From the NCBI GenBank assembly GCA_947467605.1, contig CANIII010000003.1, positions 138,154 through 202,153 on the forward strand: a DNA stretch of 64,000 nucleotides, read 5' to 3'. Of the stretch, positions 31,862 to 40,756 are shown in pieces (within the stretch, counting starts at the first letter, position 1; each line of letters begins with the position of its first letter). Under the pieces are notes generated by a model. That model was not told the origin of the DNA, did not search any database, and saw nothing but the letters and a program-made list of their open reading frames with translations. The position numbers and the translations under genes are program-made. The DNA comes from Acidobacteriota bacterium (GTDB taxonomy: Bacteria > Acidobacteriota > Vicinamibacteria > Vicinamibacterales > SCN-69-37).

Positions 31862-32200
31862 ATGGAGATTCGCGAGCGACAACAGGATGGCGTCACGGTG
31901 ATCGAACTGGCCGGGCGTCTCACCGTCAACGATCGGCCCGGCATGCTGAAAGGCGCGGTCGGGGCCGCCGTCGAGCGCGGCGCGCGGCAGGTCGTGCTCG
32001 ACCTCTCGTCAGTCATGTATATCGACAGCACGCGCCTCGGCGAACTGATCGCCGCACACGTCGCGCTCAGCCGACTCGGGGGCAAGCTCCAACTGGCCGG
32101 CACACCGCCACGGGTCACCGAACTCTTCGCAATGGCGGGGCTTGATGGCGTGTTCAGCCGCTTTGCGTCCGTCAGCGACGCGATTCAGACCGGGACGTAA
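31862..32200 (+). CDS. STAS domain anti-sigma-factor antagonist
   Basis: This 112-residue single-domain STAS protein has the phosphorylation loop VMYIDSTRLGELI, with the Ser of IDST at the site phosphorylated in SpoIIAA/RsbV. Such antagonists free a sigma factor when dephosphorylated by a SpoIIE-type phosphatase, such as the one at 3540-5171. No anti-sigma kinase or sigma factor gene is adjacent, so the partner is unknown. It diverges from the P5C dehydrogenase gene with a 42-base gap. Confidence 0.88.
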   Translation: MEIRERQQDGVTVIELAGRLTVNDRPGMLKGAVGAAVERGARQVVLDLSSVMYIDSTRLGELIAAHVALSRLGGKLQLAGTPPRVTELFAMAGLDGVFSRFASVSDAIQTGT

Positions 32201-32247
32201 CGTCACACCAGACACGCTCCGATCTACCGGCCGCACGTCAGCTGCCG

Positions 32248-32253
32248 TATCAT
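32248..32253 (+). promoter_or_regulatory. Candidate -10 box (TATCAT) six bases before ATG 32260
   Basis: TATCAT, CCCCAC, ATG: the predicted transcript start falls on the ATG of the secreted peptidase gene, which has no Shine-Dalgarno sequence. Confidence 0.5.
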
Positions 32254-32259
32254 CCCCAC

Positions 32260-34974
32260 ATGTCTCGACGCACCCTCGCGATCCTGATCGCCCTCGCCAT
32301 TTCCACGCCGTTGCTGTTGGCTCAGACGCCGACGCGGCCCGCGCCAACCACAACCGCCGGGGCGACCCTTCCCGCAACACCCGAGATTCTCTATCGGCGT
32401 GCGACGGAGGCCTGGGAGGCCGGCTCGTATCCCGACGCGCTGTCGAATCTCTTGGCGCTCATGAAGAGCGCCAGCGCTGCGGAGTACCGCGACCGTGTGG
32501 CGCTCCTGACCGGCGAGCTCTTCGTCACAACCGAACTCACCACCGATGGACGCAACCCGAAGATTTCGCCAAACGGCCAGTACGTGGCCTACGAAATGGG
32601 ATCCGCGGCCGATCCGCTCACCCGGATCGTCAAGTTGGGCGCTGTCGCCCCGCAGACCGTGGTGGATCTCAAGGGCATCAGCGCCAGCTTCGACGGGGGA
32701 TCGCGCGTTGCGTGGATACGCCCGCCACAGAATGCCGATTGGGCCGCCGCCGTCCGTGCGCTCGAGACCGCGCCGGCGGCGGGCGCGGAACGAATGGCCG
32801 CCACAGCGCAAGCCGCGTGGGTCATGGCTGAGGGTGGTCAGCTCGTGGTGCGCGATCTGGTCGCCGGCACCGAACGCGTCGTGCCAACCGCCGGTTTTCT
32901 CAAGAGCACACCGATCTGGGGCGCGAACGACACGCTCCTCTTCATTGGCTCTGATGCGGCGGATCTGGCGCGCTCGGATATTTACGCGGATCGCGGCACA
33001 CCAACGAAACTCACATCAGAGGCGGGCTTCAAGACGAACGTGATGGTGGATCCCACCGGCAGTGCCCTGCTCTACGCCGTTTCAACCACGGCCCCATTCC
33101 GCAAGCCGGTGCCCGCGGATCCTGGCGCGGGCCGCGGTGGACGAGCTGGTGCCGGCGGGGGCGGTGGTCGCGCCGGTGGCCCGGCTGACCCGGCGGCGGC
33201 ACCTCCGACGCCCAATCCGTGCGGTGGCGGTGGACGCGCCGGCGGCGCGGCGGCATTCGGCATCGTGAATCTCAAGACCAACGCTACGCGCGTGGTCAAC
33301 GGTCTGCAGCCGGCGATGTCGGCCGACGGCAGCACGATCGCCTGGCTCCAGCGCGACGGCGACGTCTGCCGGCTGGAGCGCGCAAAGACGCTGGCCGGCA
33401 CGAGCACCACGGCGCGCGCCGCCACTCGCATCAACGCGCCGGCGCTCTCGCCCGACGGTTCGCAGATCGCCTACGAGTGGACCGCCGTGAACGACTCGGA
33501 AATCTACATCACGGATCAGGCCGGTGCACACCGCCGCATCACGCGCGACATTCAGCACGACATCCTGCCTCGCTTCCTCACAAACACGACACTGCTCGGC
33601 ATGATGGGTGAACCGCGCCATCGCCGCTCGCAGTTGTACGACCTGACGACGGGCACGCGCACGCGACTGTTTGCGAACAACACCATCCGCACCATCAGCC
33701 CGGAGTACATCTGGCAACCAAGTGCTGACGGACAACATCTGCTGATTCATGCCGAGCGCGACGGCGACACGGTGTCGCCTGAACGTGGCGTCTATGTGAT
33801 CGACCTGACGAAGAAAGTGTCCACGGGCGACCTCGTCGCGCGTCTCGAGCGCCAGCAGGCCGCCGAGAACGACCTGCGATCGCGCATGACGAAGGCCTTC
33901 GCGCCGATCGCCGAACAGGTCAAGAAGATCACCGCCAAAGCCTCGATCTCGCGCATCTATGAATATGAAAAAACGCTCTTCGACTTCGACTCGAAGTACG
34001 TCTCTCAGCCCGGCAACAACAAAGCCATTGAGTATCTGACGAAGACCTATTCGTCGTTTGGCTACAAGCCAGAGCAACAGTGGTTCTCGCCGACGCAGGC
34101 GCAAGGCGGCAAGACGGCCAACGTCGTCAACATTCTCAAGGGCACGGAAAATCCCGACCTCATCTATGTGGTCAGCAGCCACTTCGACTCCGTGCAGGTC
34201 GGTCCGGGCGCCGACGACGACACGTCAGGCACGGCGGCGCTGCTCGAGACATCACGCCTCCTGGCTGAGACGCCGCTGCCCGCGACGATCGTGTTTGCGT
34301 CGTTTACCGGTGAAGAAGCGGGCCTCCTGGGTAGTCGGGAATTCGTGCGACTCGCGGCCGAGCACAAGTGGAACGTCGTCGGCGCGCTCAACAACGACAT
34401 GATCGGCTGGGGCGCGGAAAGTGCGCGCATGGACAACACCATTCGCTATTCCAATGCCGGCATCCGCGATATTCAGCATGGCGCCGCGTTTCTCTTCACG
34501 AACCTGATCCTCTACGACGCCAAGTACTACAAGGGCACGGACGCGAATGCGTTCTACGACGGCTGGGGCGACATCGTCGGGGGCCTGGGGTCGTACCCGG
34601 TCCTGGCCAACCCGAACTATCACCAGCCGACGGATCTGATCGAGACAATGAACTTCCGCCAGATCACTGAAACAGCGAAGGTCACTGCCGCGACGCTGAC
34701 GTATCTGGCGTCCAGCCCATCGCGACTCAAGGACCTGAAGGTCGACCGCAAGAACGGCACGATCGATCTCACATGGACGCCGAGTCCAGAGAAGGGCGTA
34801 AAGAGCTACATCGTGGCGTATGGTCCGGCGGCGGATCCTCTTCGAACACGGCTCACGGTCACCAGCGCGCGAGCCACGTTGCCCGCCGTGCCTGCCGGAA
34901 CGCAGATTTCAGTCAAGGCCGTGAATGCCCGCGGACTCGAAGGTTGGGACTGGGCGCGCGGTGAGGTGAAGTAG
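32260..34974 (+). CDS. Secreted PD40-propeller / M28 peptidase / Fn3-like fusion
   Basis: This 904-residue protein has a signal peptide (1-22, ending LLAQ) and a TolB-like propeller at about 95-500 with repeated NPKISPNGQYVAYE and LSPDGSQIAYEW blades. Between blades is a Gly/Arg/Ala-rich insert (about 288-330, RGGRAGAGGGGGRAGG). An M28 catalytic domain follows from about 560 (His641 in SSHFDSV, GADDDTSG, TGEEAGLLGSRE, NNDMIGW, NYHQPTD), and a C-terminal Fn3-like domain lies from about 810 (DLTWTPSPEKGVKSY). It probably degrades peptides in the periplasm or at the surface. It is preceded by a -10 box six bases before the ATG. Confidence 0.9.
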   Translation: MSRRTLAILIALAISTPLLLAQTPTRPAPTTTAGATLPATPEILYRRATEAWEAGSYPDALSNLLALMKSASAAEYRDRVALLTGELFVTTELTTDGRNPKISPNGQYVAYEMGSAADPLTRIVKLGAVAPQTVVDLKGISASFDGGSRVAWIRPPQNADWAAAVRALETAPAAGAERMAATAQAAWVMAEGGQLVVRDLVAGTERVVPTAGFLKSTPIWGANDTLLFIGSDAADLARSDIYADRGTPTKLTSEAGFKTNVMVDPTGSALLYAVSTTAPFRKPVPADPGAGRGGRAGAGGGGGRAGGPADPAAAPPTPNPCGGGGRAGGAAAFGIVNLKTNATRVVNGLQPAMSADGSTIAWLQRDGDVCRLERAKTLAGTSTTARAATRINAPALSPDGSQIAYEWTAVNDSEIYITDQAGAHRRITRDIQHDILPRFLTNTTLLGMMGEPRHRRSQLYDLTTGTRTRLFANNTIRTISPEYIWQPSADGQHLLIHAERDGDTVSPERGVYVIDLTKKVSTGDLVARLERQQAAENDLRSRMTKAFAPIAEQVKKITAKASISRIYEYEKTLFDFDSKYVSQPGNNKAIEYLTKTYSSFGYKPEQQWFSPTQAQGGKTANVVNILKGTENPDLIYVVSSHFDSVQVGPGADDDTSGTAALLETSRLLAETPLPATIVFASFTGEEAGLLGSREFVRLAAEHKWNVVGALNNDMIGWGAESARMDNTIRYSNAGIRDIQHGAAFLFTNLILYDAKYYKGTDANAFYDGWGDIVGGLGSYPVLANPNYHQPTDLIETMNFRQITETAKVTAATLTYLASSPSRLKDLKVDRKNGTIDLTWTPSPEKGVKSYIVAYGPAADPLRTRLTVTSARATLPAVPAGTQISVKAVNARGLEGWDWARGEVK

Positions 34975-34995
34975 CATCCAGACAGCGGTCCAACC

Positions 34996-35988
34996 ATGGC
35001 TACCCCACGCCCCGAGAATCCCCGCGTCTGCCCCCAGTGCGGTTTTTCGCACCTGCGGGCGTCGCGTGCGCACACGTGGTGGGAACGCACGCAAACCTGG
35101 TGGACGCGTACCGAGTGGTTCCGGTGCGAGACCTGTCGGTGGCGCGGTCGCTTGCGCGATGTCTGGAAGCCCGATGAAGCGTTTCCTGATCTGCCGCCGC
35201 TGCGGCTGGGTCGCGATCTCGACATCGATCCCTTGCAGCAACGCGATGAAGACGCACTCGTCGATCTCGTCCTCGAGCGCGCCGATTCCCTGCAAGGCGC
35301 GATCAGCCTGTGGCTCGACGACAGTCGGCCGGCCCCGCAAGCGTGGCTCCGCGTCACGACGGTCCGCAACGCGCAACGTTTGCTCGACGCGCGCCTCGTG
35401 CGCGAACTCTCGCTCGACTATGACCTCGGCTGGTGTGCCACCTGTATTGCGCAAGGCGAGCACCTGAAGAACTCCGGGCGACGTCACTGCGAGCACACGC
35501 CGACCGGCTATGACCTCGTGCAATGGATGGCGGAGACCGAGCGCTGGCCGCTCGCGCCCCCCACCGTGCACAGCGGCAACGTCGAAGGCGGTGCGCGGAT
35601 GCTCGGTATGATCGCGCGCTACTGGCACGAAGGCGGCACGCCGGGTGCGGTGACCGGCGACGCGGCGGTGCAACGCACGCTCGGTTTCACGCCGGCCGAA
35701 GCGACCGAACCCATCACGGCGCCGATCGCCATGGCGACCCCGGACGCGGCCGTCGCGACGCTGACCATGTGCCCACGCTGTCATGGGCCGCACCTGTATC
35801 GCACGCATCGACATTCGAGCCTGGAGCGTTTCCGATTGCTGGTCACGCGACGCTATCCCGTCCGCTGCAACAGCTGCGGCTGGACGGCGTGGGCCAAAGA
35901 CCCGATTCTGGTGCGGCTGTCGCCGACACAAGAGGGCACGTCGGAACGCATCGACAACAGCCGTTTCGAACGCATGGACCCCGACTAG
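34996..35988 (+). CDS. Protein with two terminal zinc ribbons, unknown function
   Basis: This 330-residue protein has an N-terminal ribbon (CPQCG ... FRCETCRWRGR), a central region with CATC, HC and H residues that may hold a third metal site, and a C-terminal ribbon (CPRCHG ... VRCNSCGWTAW). Both ribbons share a spacer in which a basic, Trp/Arg-rich segment precedes the second CxxC, a pattern also found in the small protein at 43660-43917. No signal peptide is present. It follows the peptidase gene after 21 bases and precedes a DUF3014 gene, so these may form an operon. Confidence 0.65.
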   Translation: MATPRPENPRVCPQCGFSHLRASRAHTWWERTQTWWTRTEWFRCETCRWRGRLRDVWKPDEAFPDLPPLRLGRDLDIDPLQQRDEDALVDLVLERADSLQGAISLWLDDSRPAPQAWLRVTTVRNAQRLLDARLVRELSLDYDLGWCATCIAQGEHLKNSGRRHCEHTPTGYDLVQWMAETERWPLAPPTVHSGNVEGGARMLGMIARYWHEGGTPGAVTGDAAVQRTLGFTPAEATEPITAPIAMATPDAAVATLTMCPRCHGPHLYRTHRHSSLERFRLLVTRRYPVRCNSCGWTAWAKDPILVRLSPTQEGTSERIDNSRFERMDPD

Positions 35989-35998
35989 GAGCACACGC

Positions 35999-36823
35999 AT
36001 GGCCTACGACGATCTGCCGCTTGGCACTCCCGATACGGCGCCTTCCCCGCCGCCCGATCGCCCAGCCTCGTCTGCGTCGCGCTGGGTCATCGCCGCGGCC
36101 GCGGTCATCGTCGTCGGTGGCGGTTTGTATTTCTGGTGGCTCACCCGGATGCCGGCGCAACCGGCCTCGCCTGCGCCCACGACGGCCACGGATGTGGCGG
36201 TGGGTTCGCGGCGCCCGTCGCCCCAGCCGCTCGAGTTACCGGCGTTGAACACGTCGGACACATTCGTGCGCGAGCTGATCGCGGGGTTATCGCGTCATCC
36301 CCAACTCGCCCGCTGGCTGGCCACGAAACAACTGGTCAGCGCCGCGGTGCTGACCGTGGAGCAGATCGGCGACGGCAAAACCCCGGCGGCGCCGCTGAAA
36401 GTGCTGCGACCAGACATGCGGTTGATGATCATGGGCGCCGACACGGGGCGCATCGATCCGGCGTCCTACGTGCGGTGGGAATCGAATGTGGCGGCGCTGA
36501 CATCGGTCCGTCCGAGTGAAGCGGCGCAGGTGTACGTGAATCTCAAGCCGCTGTTTGATGAAGCGTATGTCGCGCTCGGCCACGCCGATGGCAACTTTGA
36601 CACTTCACTCGTACGCGCCGTGCGCATGCTGAAAGAGACACCAGAGCCGAACGAGGAGCCGGTGCTGATGCGTCGGCCCGCGTACTTTGAACACACCGAC
36701 GCGGCGCTGCGCTCGCTGCGACCGGTGCAGAAGCAATTTCTCCTGATTGGCGGCGAGCGCCGCGGCCGCGTGCGCGCCTGGCTGGCGGCGTTTGCCGACG
36801 CCCTCGAACTGAAGATCGGCTGA
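35999..36823 (+). CDS. DUF3014 family membrane-anchored protein
   Basis: This 274-residue protein has a cytosolic Pro-rich start, one membrane helix at about 29-48 (WVIAAAAVIVVGGGLYFWWL) and a periplasmic domain with FVRELIAGLSRHPQLARWLAT, typical of DUF3014, followed by ASYVRWESNVAALTSV and LLIGGERRGRVRAWL. The function is unknown. An AGGAG seven bases before ATG 35999 supports the start. It ends 3 bases before the convergent methyltransferase gene. Confidence 0.8.
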   Translation: MAYDDLPLGTPDTAPSPPPDRPASSASRWVIAAAAVIVVGGGLYFWWLTRMPAQPASPAPTTATDVAVGSRRPSPQPLELPALNTSDTFVRELIAGLSRHPQLARWLATKQLVSAAVLTVEQIGDGKTPAAPLKVLRPDMRLMIMGADTGRIDPASYVRWESNVAALTSVRPSEAAQVYVNLKPLFDEAYVALGHADGNFDTSLVRAVRMLKETPEPNEEPVLMRRPAYFEHTDAALRSLRPVQKQFLLIGGERRGRVRAWLAAFADALELKIG

Positions 36824-36826
36824 CGT

Positions 36827-37858
36827 CTAAACCTTCTCCATCGCGTAGTGCGAGACGAGCCATTCCTCGCCCGCACGGTAGCCCCAGAGTTCGGCGCACG
36901 CCATGAAGAAGACGCGCCAGCGGTGCCACCATCGACGGGCCTCGCCCGCACCATAGGTCTCGACAAAGAGCGGCATAATCTCACGGGCATGCGCGTCCAT
37001 GTTGGCGAGCCAGGCGTTGGCCGTGCGCTCGTAATGCGTCCCGTTCACGCGCCAGTGGTCCACCACCTGAAGATCGCCTTGAAACTCATAGAGCATCTCG
37101 TCGCTCGGCATGATGCCGCCCGAAAAGAAGTGTTCGGCCATCCAGTCCGACGAATCCTCAACGTCGTACGTGTAGGCGAACTGTCGGTGCGTGAAGATGT
37201 GCAGGAAGAAGCGTCCATCGACGCGCAGCACGGACGACACCTTGCCAAGCAGGGCGCGCCAGTTACGCATGTGCTCAAACATCTCGACCGACACGACGCG
37301 ATCGAATGATCCCGGCGGCTCGAATGTGTTCATGTCTGCGGTGATCACGGTGAGGCGAGCGAGGCCCTCACGCGTAGCCTGAGCATCGATCCACGCCTTC
37401 TGCGTCCGTGAATTCGATACGGCGACGATCTCCGCATTCGGGTAGCGCCGGGCCATCCAGAGTGACAGCGAACCCCAGCCGCAGCCGAGCTCAAGGATGC
37501 GCTGACCGTCTTTGAGCGCGGCGCGTTCACACGTCCGCGCGAGCATCTCGGCTTCCGCATCGGCCAGGCTCTTCGTGTCCGGTCCCCACCATCCGCTCGA
37601 ATACTTCAGGTGCGGACCCAACGCGTGACGATAGAACTCGGTCGGCACTTCGTAGTGTTGGGTGTTGGCTGCGCGCGTGTCGACCGCGATCGGTCCCTGA
37701 CTACGTGCCACGACGAACGCGGCGTGGGCCTCGGGCGGCAGCGCGCGCTCGCGCGCCAGCCGCACGTCCAGATTGCGGCGAATGCCGGCGCGTACCACCG
37801 CATCGGGCACGAGGCCCCGGTCTACAAGGTTCAACGCAAGGTCAAATGGTAAGCTCAT
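36827..37858 (-). CDS. CFA-synthase superfamily methyltransferase (coclaurine N-methyltransferase-like clade)
   Basis: This 343-residue SAM methyltransferase has the CFA-family entry [24 protein letters not shown], the SAM motif [25 protein letters not shown] and a C-terminal [21 protein letters not shown]. The last segment and [15 protein letters not shown] resemble plant coclaurine N-methyltransferases and their bacterial relatives more than E. coli Cfa. Substrates could be unsaturated phospholipid acyl chains or an amine. It diverges from a fatty-acid desaturase gene with only a few bases between start codons, in a cluster with a second CFA-type enzyme. Confidence 0.82.
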   Translation of the reverse strand: MSLPFDLALNLVDRGLVPDAVVRAGIRRNLDVRLARERALPPEAHAAFVVARSQGPIAVDTRAANTQHYEVPTEFYRHALGPHLKYSSGWWGPDTKSLADAEAEMLARTCERAALKDGQRILELGCGWGSLSLWMARRYPNAEIVAVSNSRTQKAWIDAQATREGLARLTVITADMNTFEPPGSFDRVVSVEMFEHMRNWRALLGKVSSVLRVDGRFFLHIFTHRQFAYTYDVEDSSDWMAEHFFSGGIMPSDEMLYEFQGDLQVVDHWRVNGTHYERTANAWLANMDAHAREIMPLFVETYGAGEARRWWHRWRVFFMACAELWGYRAGEEWLVSHYAMEKV

Positions 37859-37863
37859 GAGTG

Positions 37864-38697
37864 ATGTCTGAAGCTGTCGTGCGCGCCCCGCGGTACAACC
37901 GTGTCACCACGCTGCCCTTCGCAGCGATGCATCTGGCGGCGCTCGCCGTGTTCTTCTTTCCCTTTCATTGGTCCCTGGTCGCGTGGCTCGTGGGTTCGTA
38001 CTACCTCCGCATGTTCGCGGTCACCGCCGGGTACCATCGCTTCTTCAGCCATCGTTCGTATCGCATGAATCGCTTCTGGCAATTCGCGATCGCGTTTCTC
38101 GCGCAGACCTCTGCCCAAAAGGGCATCCTGTGGTGGGCGTCTCACCATCGCCATCACCATCTGATGTCGGATCGAAAAGCCGACATCCATTCGGCAGTGC
38201 AGGAGGGCTTCTGGTGGTCGCACGTCGGCTGGATCCTTTCCGACCAGTATGACGACTACGATCCGGCGGCCGTCTCCGATTTCGGCAAATATCCGGAACT
38301 GCGTTGGCTCGACAAGTATCATCTCGTGCCTGCCATCGTCTATGCGGTCGGCATCTTCCTCCTCGGCGGCTGGGACGCGTTTGTCTGGGGCTTTGTGCTG
38401 GCGACCGTGGTGTTGTACCACGGCACCTTCTTCATCAACTCCCTGTCGCATGTCTGGGGATCGCGACGCTTTGCGACACCGGACGAGAGTCGCAACAACT
38501 TCGTGCTCGCCCTGCTGACGCTCGGTGAAGGCTGGCACAACAACCATCACTTCTATATGTCGAGTGTGCGTCAGGGCATTCGGTGGTGGGAAGTGGACGT
38601 GACCTTCTATGTCCTGAAAGTGATGTCCTGGGTGGGCATCACTCGCGACTTGCGTCCATTTCGGATGCCAGACGCGCACGACGAACCCATCGCGTGA
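37864..38697 (+). CDS. Acyl-CoA (delta-9 type) fatty acid desaturase
   Basis: This 277-residue integral membrane di-iron desaturase has the three histidine boxes HRFFSH, HHRHHH and HNNHH, in the order and spacing of stearoyl-CoA/acyl-lipid desaturases, and four membrane helices. It introduces a cis double bond using O2 and an electron donor. The double bond is the substrate needed by CFA-type methyltransferases, three genes downstream and one gene upstream on the other strand. ATG 37864 or the preceding GTG 37861 may start translation. The stop overlaps the next gene as GTGA. Confidence 0.92.
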   Translation: MSEAVVRAPRYNRVTTLPFAAMHLAALAVFFFPFHWSLVAWLVGSYYLRMFAVTAGYHRFFSHRSYRMNRFWQFAIAFLAQTSAQKGILWWASHHRHHHLMSDRKADIHSAVQEGFWWSHVGWILSDQYDDYDPAAVSDFGKYPELRWLDKYHLVPAIVYAVGIFLLGGWDAFVWGFVLATVVLYHGTFFINSLSHVWGSRRFATPDESRNNFVLALLTLGEGWHNNHHFYMSSVRQGIRWWEVDVTFYVLKVMSWVGITRDLRPFRMPDAHDEPIA

Positions 38698-39944
38698 CCT
38701 CGCGGCGCATCGCCGTTGTCGGATCAGGGATCGCGGGGCTCGGCGCCGCCTGGCTACTCAGCCGTCGACACGACGTCACCCTCTTCGAGAAAGACTCGCG
38801 ACTCGGCGGACACACACATACCCATGTGTGTGATCGTCCACACGGACGTGTCACGCTCGATACGGGTTTTCTCGTGCACAACGATCGCACCTATCCGCTG
38901 TTGCTCCGGATGTTCGCGGAACTCGGCGTCCAGACCATGGACTCGGACATGTCGTTTGGCGTGACGTGGCCTGACCAGGATTTCGAATACAGCACCAAAG
39001 ACGTGAACGGATTCTTCGGCCACCGGCGACTGCTGCTCAGCCCGGCCCACTACGGATTGTTCTTCGAAATCCTGCGCTTCGGACGGATTGCACCAACCCT
39101 ACTGGATAAACCGGGCGCAGAACGCATTCGACTAGGCGAGTTCCTCGACGCCAATGGGTTCGGCGGCTACTTCGTCGAGCGCTTCCTCTTTCCAATGGCG
39201 TCGTCAATCTGGTCGGCGGCCCTCGACACGATTCGCGACTTCCCTGCACTCACGCTGATTCGGTTCTTTCACAATCACGGCATGCTGTCCGTGCGAAATC
39301 ATCCGACCTGGCGCGTGGTGGTCGGCGGCAGCGGCGCCTACATTCCCAAGCTCACCGCCCCGCTCGGCGATCGCATCCATCTCGGTCGCGGACCAACCGG
39401 CGTCCATCGCACGGCATCCGCCGCGGTCTTGACCTTCCCGGACGGCAGCACCGAGTCCTTCGACGATGTCGTGCTCGCCTGCCATGGCGACGATGCGTTG
39501 GCGTTGCTGCGGGATCCGGCGCCGATTGAACGTGAGGTCATGTCGGCATTCACCACCAGCGCCAATGACACGTGGCTGCACACCGACGCCAGCTTCCTGC
39601 CCCGGCGAGAACGGGCGCGGGCGGCGTGGAACTACCAGCTCGGGAGCACGGGTGGCGCGACGCTGACCTACGACCTGAACCGCCTGCAACGACTGACCGC
39701 ACCAGAAACTTATTGCGTGACCCTGAACCCTCCCCGCCCTATTGAGGCGTCCAAGGTTCTGGCGCGCATGGCCTACACCCACCCGCTCTACACTCGCGAA
39801 GCAATTGCCGCCCAGTCACGCTGGGCGGAGGTGAGCGGACACGCCCGTGTGCACTTCTGCGGCGCCTACTGGTTCTACGGATTCCATGAAGATGGTTTTC
39901 GGTCAGCCGTGCGCGTCGCCGGGTCACTGGGCGTGGCATGGTAG
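38694..39944 (+). CDS. NAD(P)/FAD-dependent amine-oxidase-like oxidoreductase
   Basis: This 416-residue flavoprotein has an N-terminal FAD-binding motif (VVGSGIAGLGAAWLLSRRHDV), the LGGHTHTH segment typical of the subgroup that sits next to DUF1365 genes, and a C-terminal CGAYWFYGFHEDGFRSAV motif. The group is related to amine oxidases and carotenoid desaturases. Start GTG 38694 overlaps the desaturase stop. Overlap with the next gene is seven bases, and the order oxidoreductase, DUF1365, CFA-type methyltransferase recurs in many proteobacteria, where related sets act in lipid modification and photo-oxidative stress. Confidence 0.88.
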   Translation: MTSRRIAVVGSGIAGLGAAWLLSRRHDVTLFEKDSRLGGHTHTHVCDRPHGRVTLDTGFLVHNDRTYPLLLRMFAELGVQTMDSDMSFGVTWPDQDFEYSTKDVNGFFGHRRLLLSPAHYGLFFEILRFGRIAPTLLDKPGAERIRLGEFLDANGFGGYFVERFLFPMASSIWSAALDTIRDFPALTLIRFFHNHGMLSVRNHPTWRVVVGGSGAYIPKLTAPLGDRIHLGRGPTGVHRTASAAVLTFPDGSTESFDDVVLACHGDDALALLRDPAPIEREVMSAFTTSANDTWLHTDASFLPRRERARAAWNYQLGSTGGATLTYDLNRLQRLTAPETYCVTLNPPRPIEASKVLARMAYTHPLYTREAIAAQSRWAEVSGHARVHFCGAYWFYGFHEDGFRSAVRVAGSLGVAW

Positions 39945-40756
39945 GCGGCCCCGCCCTTTACACCGGCCAGTTGCGCCATCGGCGGTTCTTGCCAACGCCG
40001 CACGCATTTACTTACGACCTGTTCATGGCGCTGATCGATGTCGATCACATCCCTGAACAGATGGCTGTCTCGCCCTTCACGTCGTACAACCGATTCAACT
40101 GGGCCAGCTTCGATGAGCGCGACCATCTCGGGTCGCCCGAACAACCGCTGCGACAGCGCCTGGCCGAGAACGCCTCCGCGCACGGCCTGACGCTGCCGGA
40201 CGGCCCCATCTACCTCCTGACGCATTTGCGCTATCTGGGCTACGCGTTCAATCCCATCTCGTTCTACTACTGCTACGACCGCACAGGCCGGCTCGGCGCG
40301 GTGCTCAATGAAGTCAACAGCACATTCGGCGAGCAGCGCTGCTACTGGATCGATGCGGCGACCGCGACACATGGTCCTAACGGCCTGAGCCATCGCACGC
40401 CCAAGACGATGCACGTGTCGCCCTTCATGACAATGGACGTCGACTACGAATTCGCACTGACCGAGCCGGCCGACTCGGTCGTCGCGCACATGAACACCTT
40501 TCAGCAACACGACGGCGCAGAGCGGCCCTACTTCGACGCCACACTCACACTCCACCGACGGCCGTGGTCGCCAGCCGAAGTGCATCGCGCGCTCCGGCGT
40601 CATCCGATGATGACGGCGAAAGTCATTGCGGCGATTCACTGGGAAGCGCTGCGACTGTGGCTCAAGGGTCTGCCTCACTACGATCCACCGGCGGTGATGG
40701 CACCTCCGGTCACCGATCGGCGCCGTCGTCAGACGAAGACGGAGGAACACGCATGA
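39938..40756 (+). CDS. DUF1365 family protein
   Basis: This 272-residue protein matches DUF1365: ALYTGQLRHRRFLPTPHAFTY at the start, then RYLGYAFNPISFYYCYD, EVNSTFGEQ and KTMHVSPFM. The biochemical activity is unknown, but the family nearly always neighbours an FAD oxidoreductase and a CFA-type methyltransferase, as here. No signal peptide is present. It overlaps both neighbours (7 bases upstream, ATGA downstream), so the four genes from the desaturase on form one tightly coupled operon. Confidence 0.88.
   Translation: MVGGPALYTGQLRHRRFLPTPHAFTYDLFMALIDVDHIPEQMAVSPFTSYNRFNWASFDERDHLGSPEQPLRQRLAENASAHGLTLPDGPIYLLTHLRYLGYAFNPISFYYCYDRTGRLGAVLNEVNSTFGEQRCYWIDAATATHGPNGLSHRTPKTMHVSPFMTMDVDYEFALTEPADSVVAHMNTFQQHDGAERPYFDATLTLHRRPWSPAEVHRALRRHPMMTAKVIAAIHWEALRLWLKGLPHYDPPAVMAPPVTDRRRRQTKTEEHA

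Noticed and set aside
33082..34182. Open frame of 366 codons on the minus strand
   Set aside because: Antisense to the propeller-peptidase fusion, whose motifs are intact; the minus frame has no domain.
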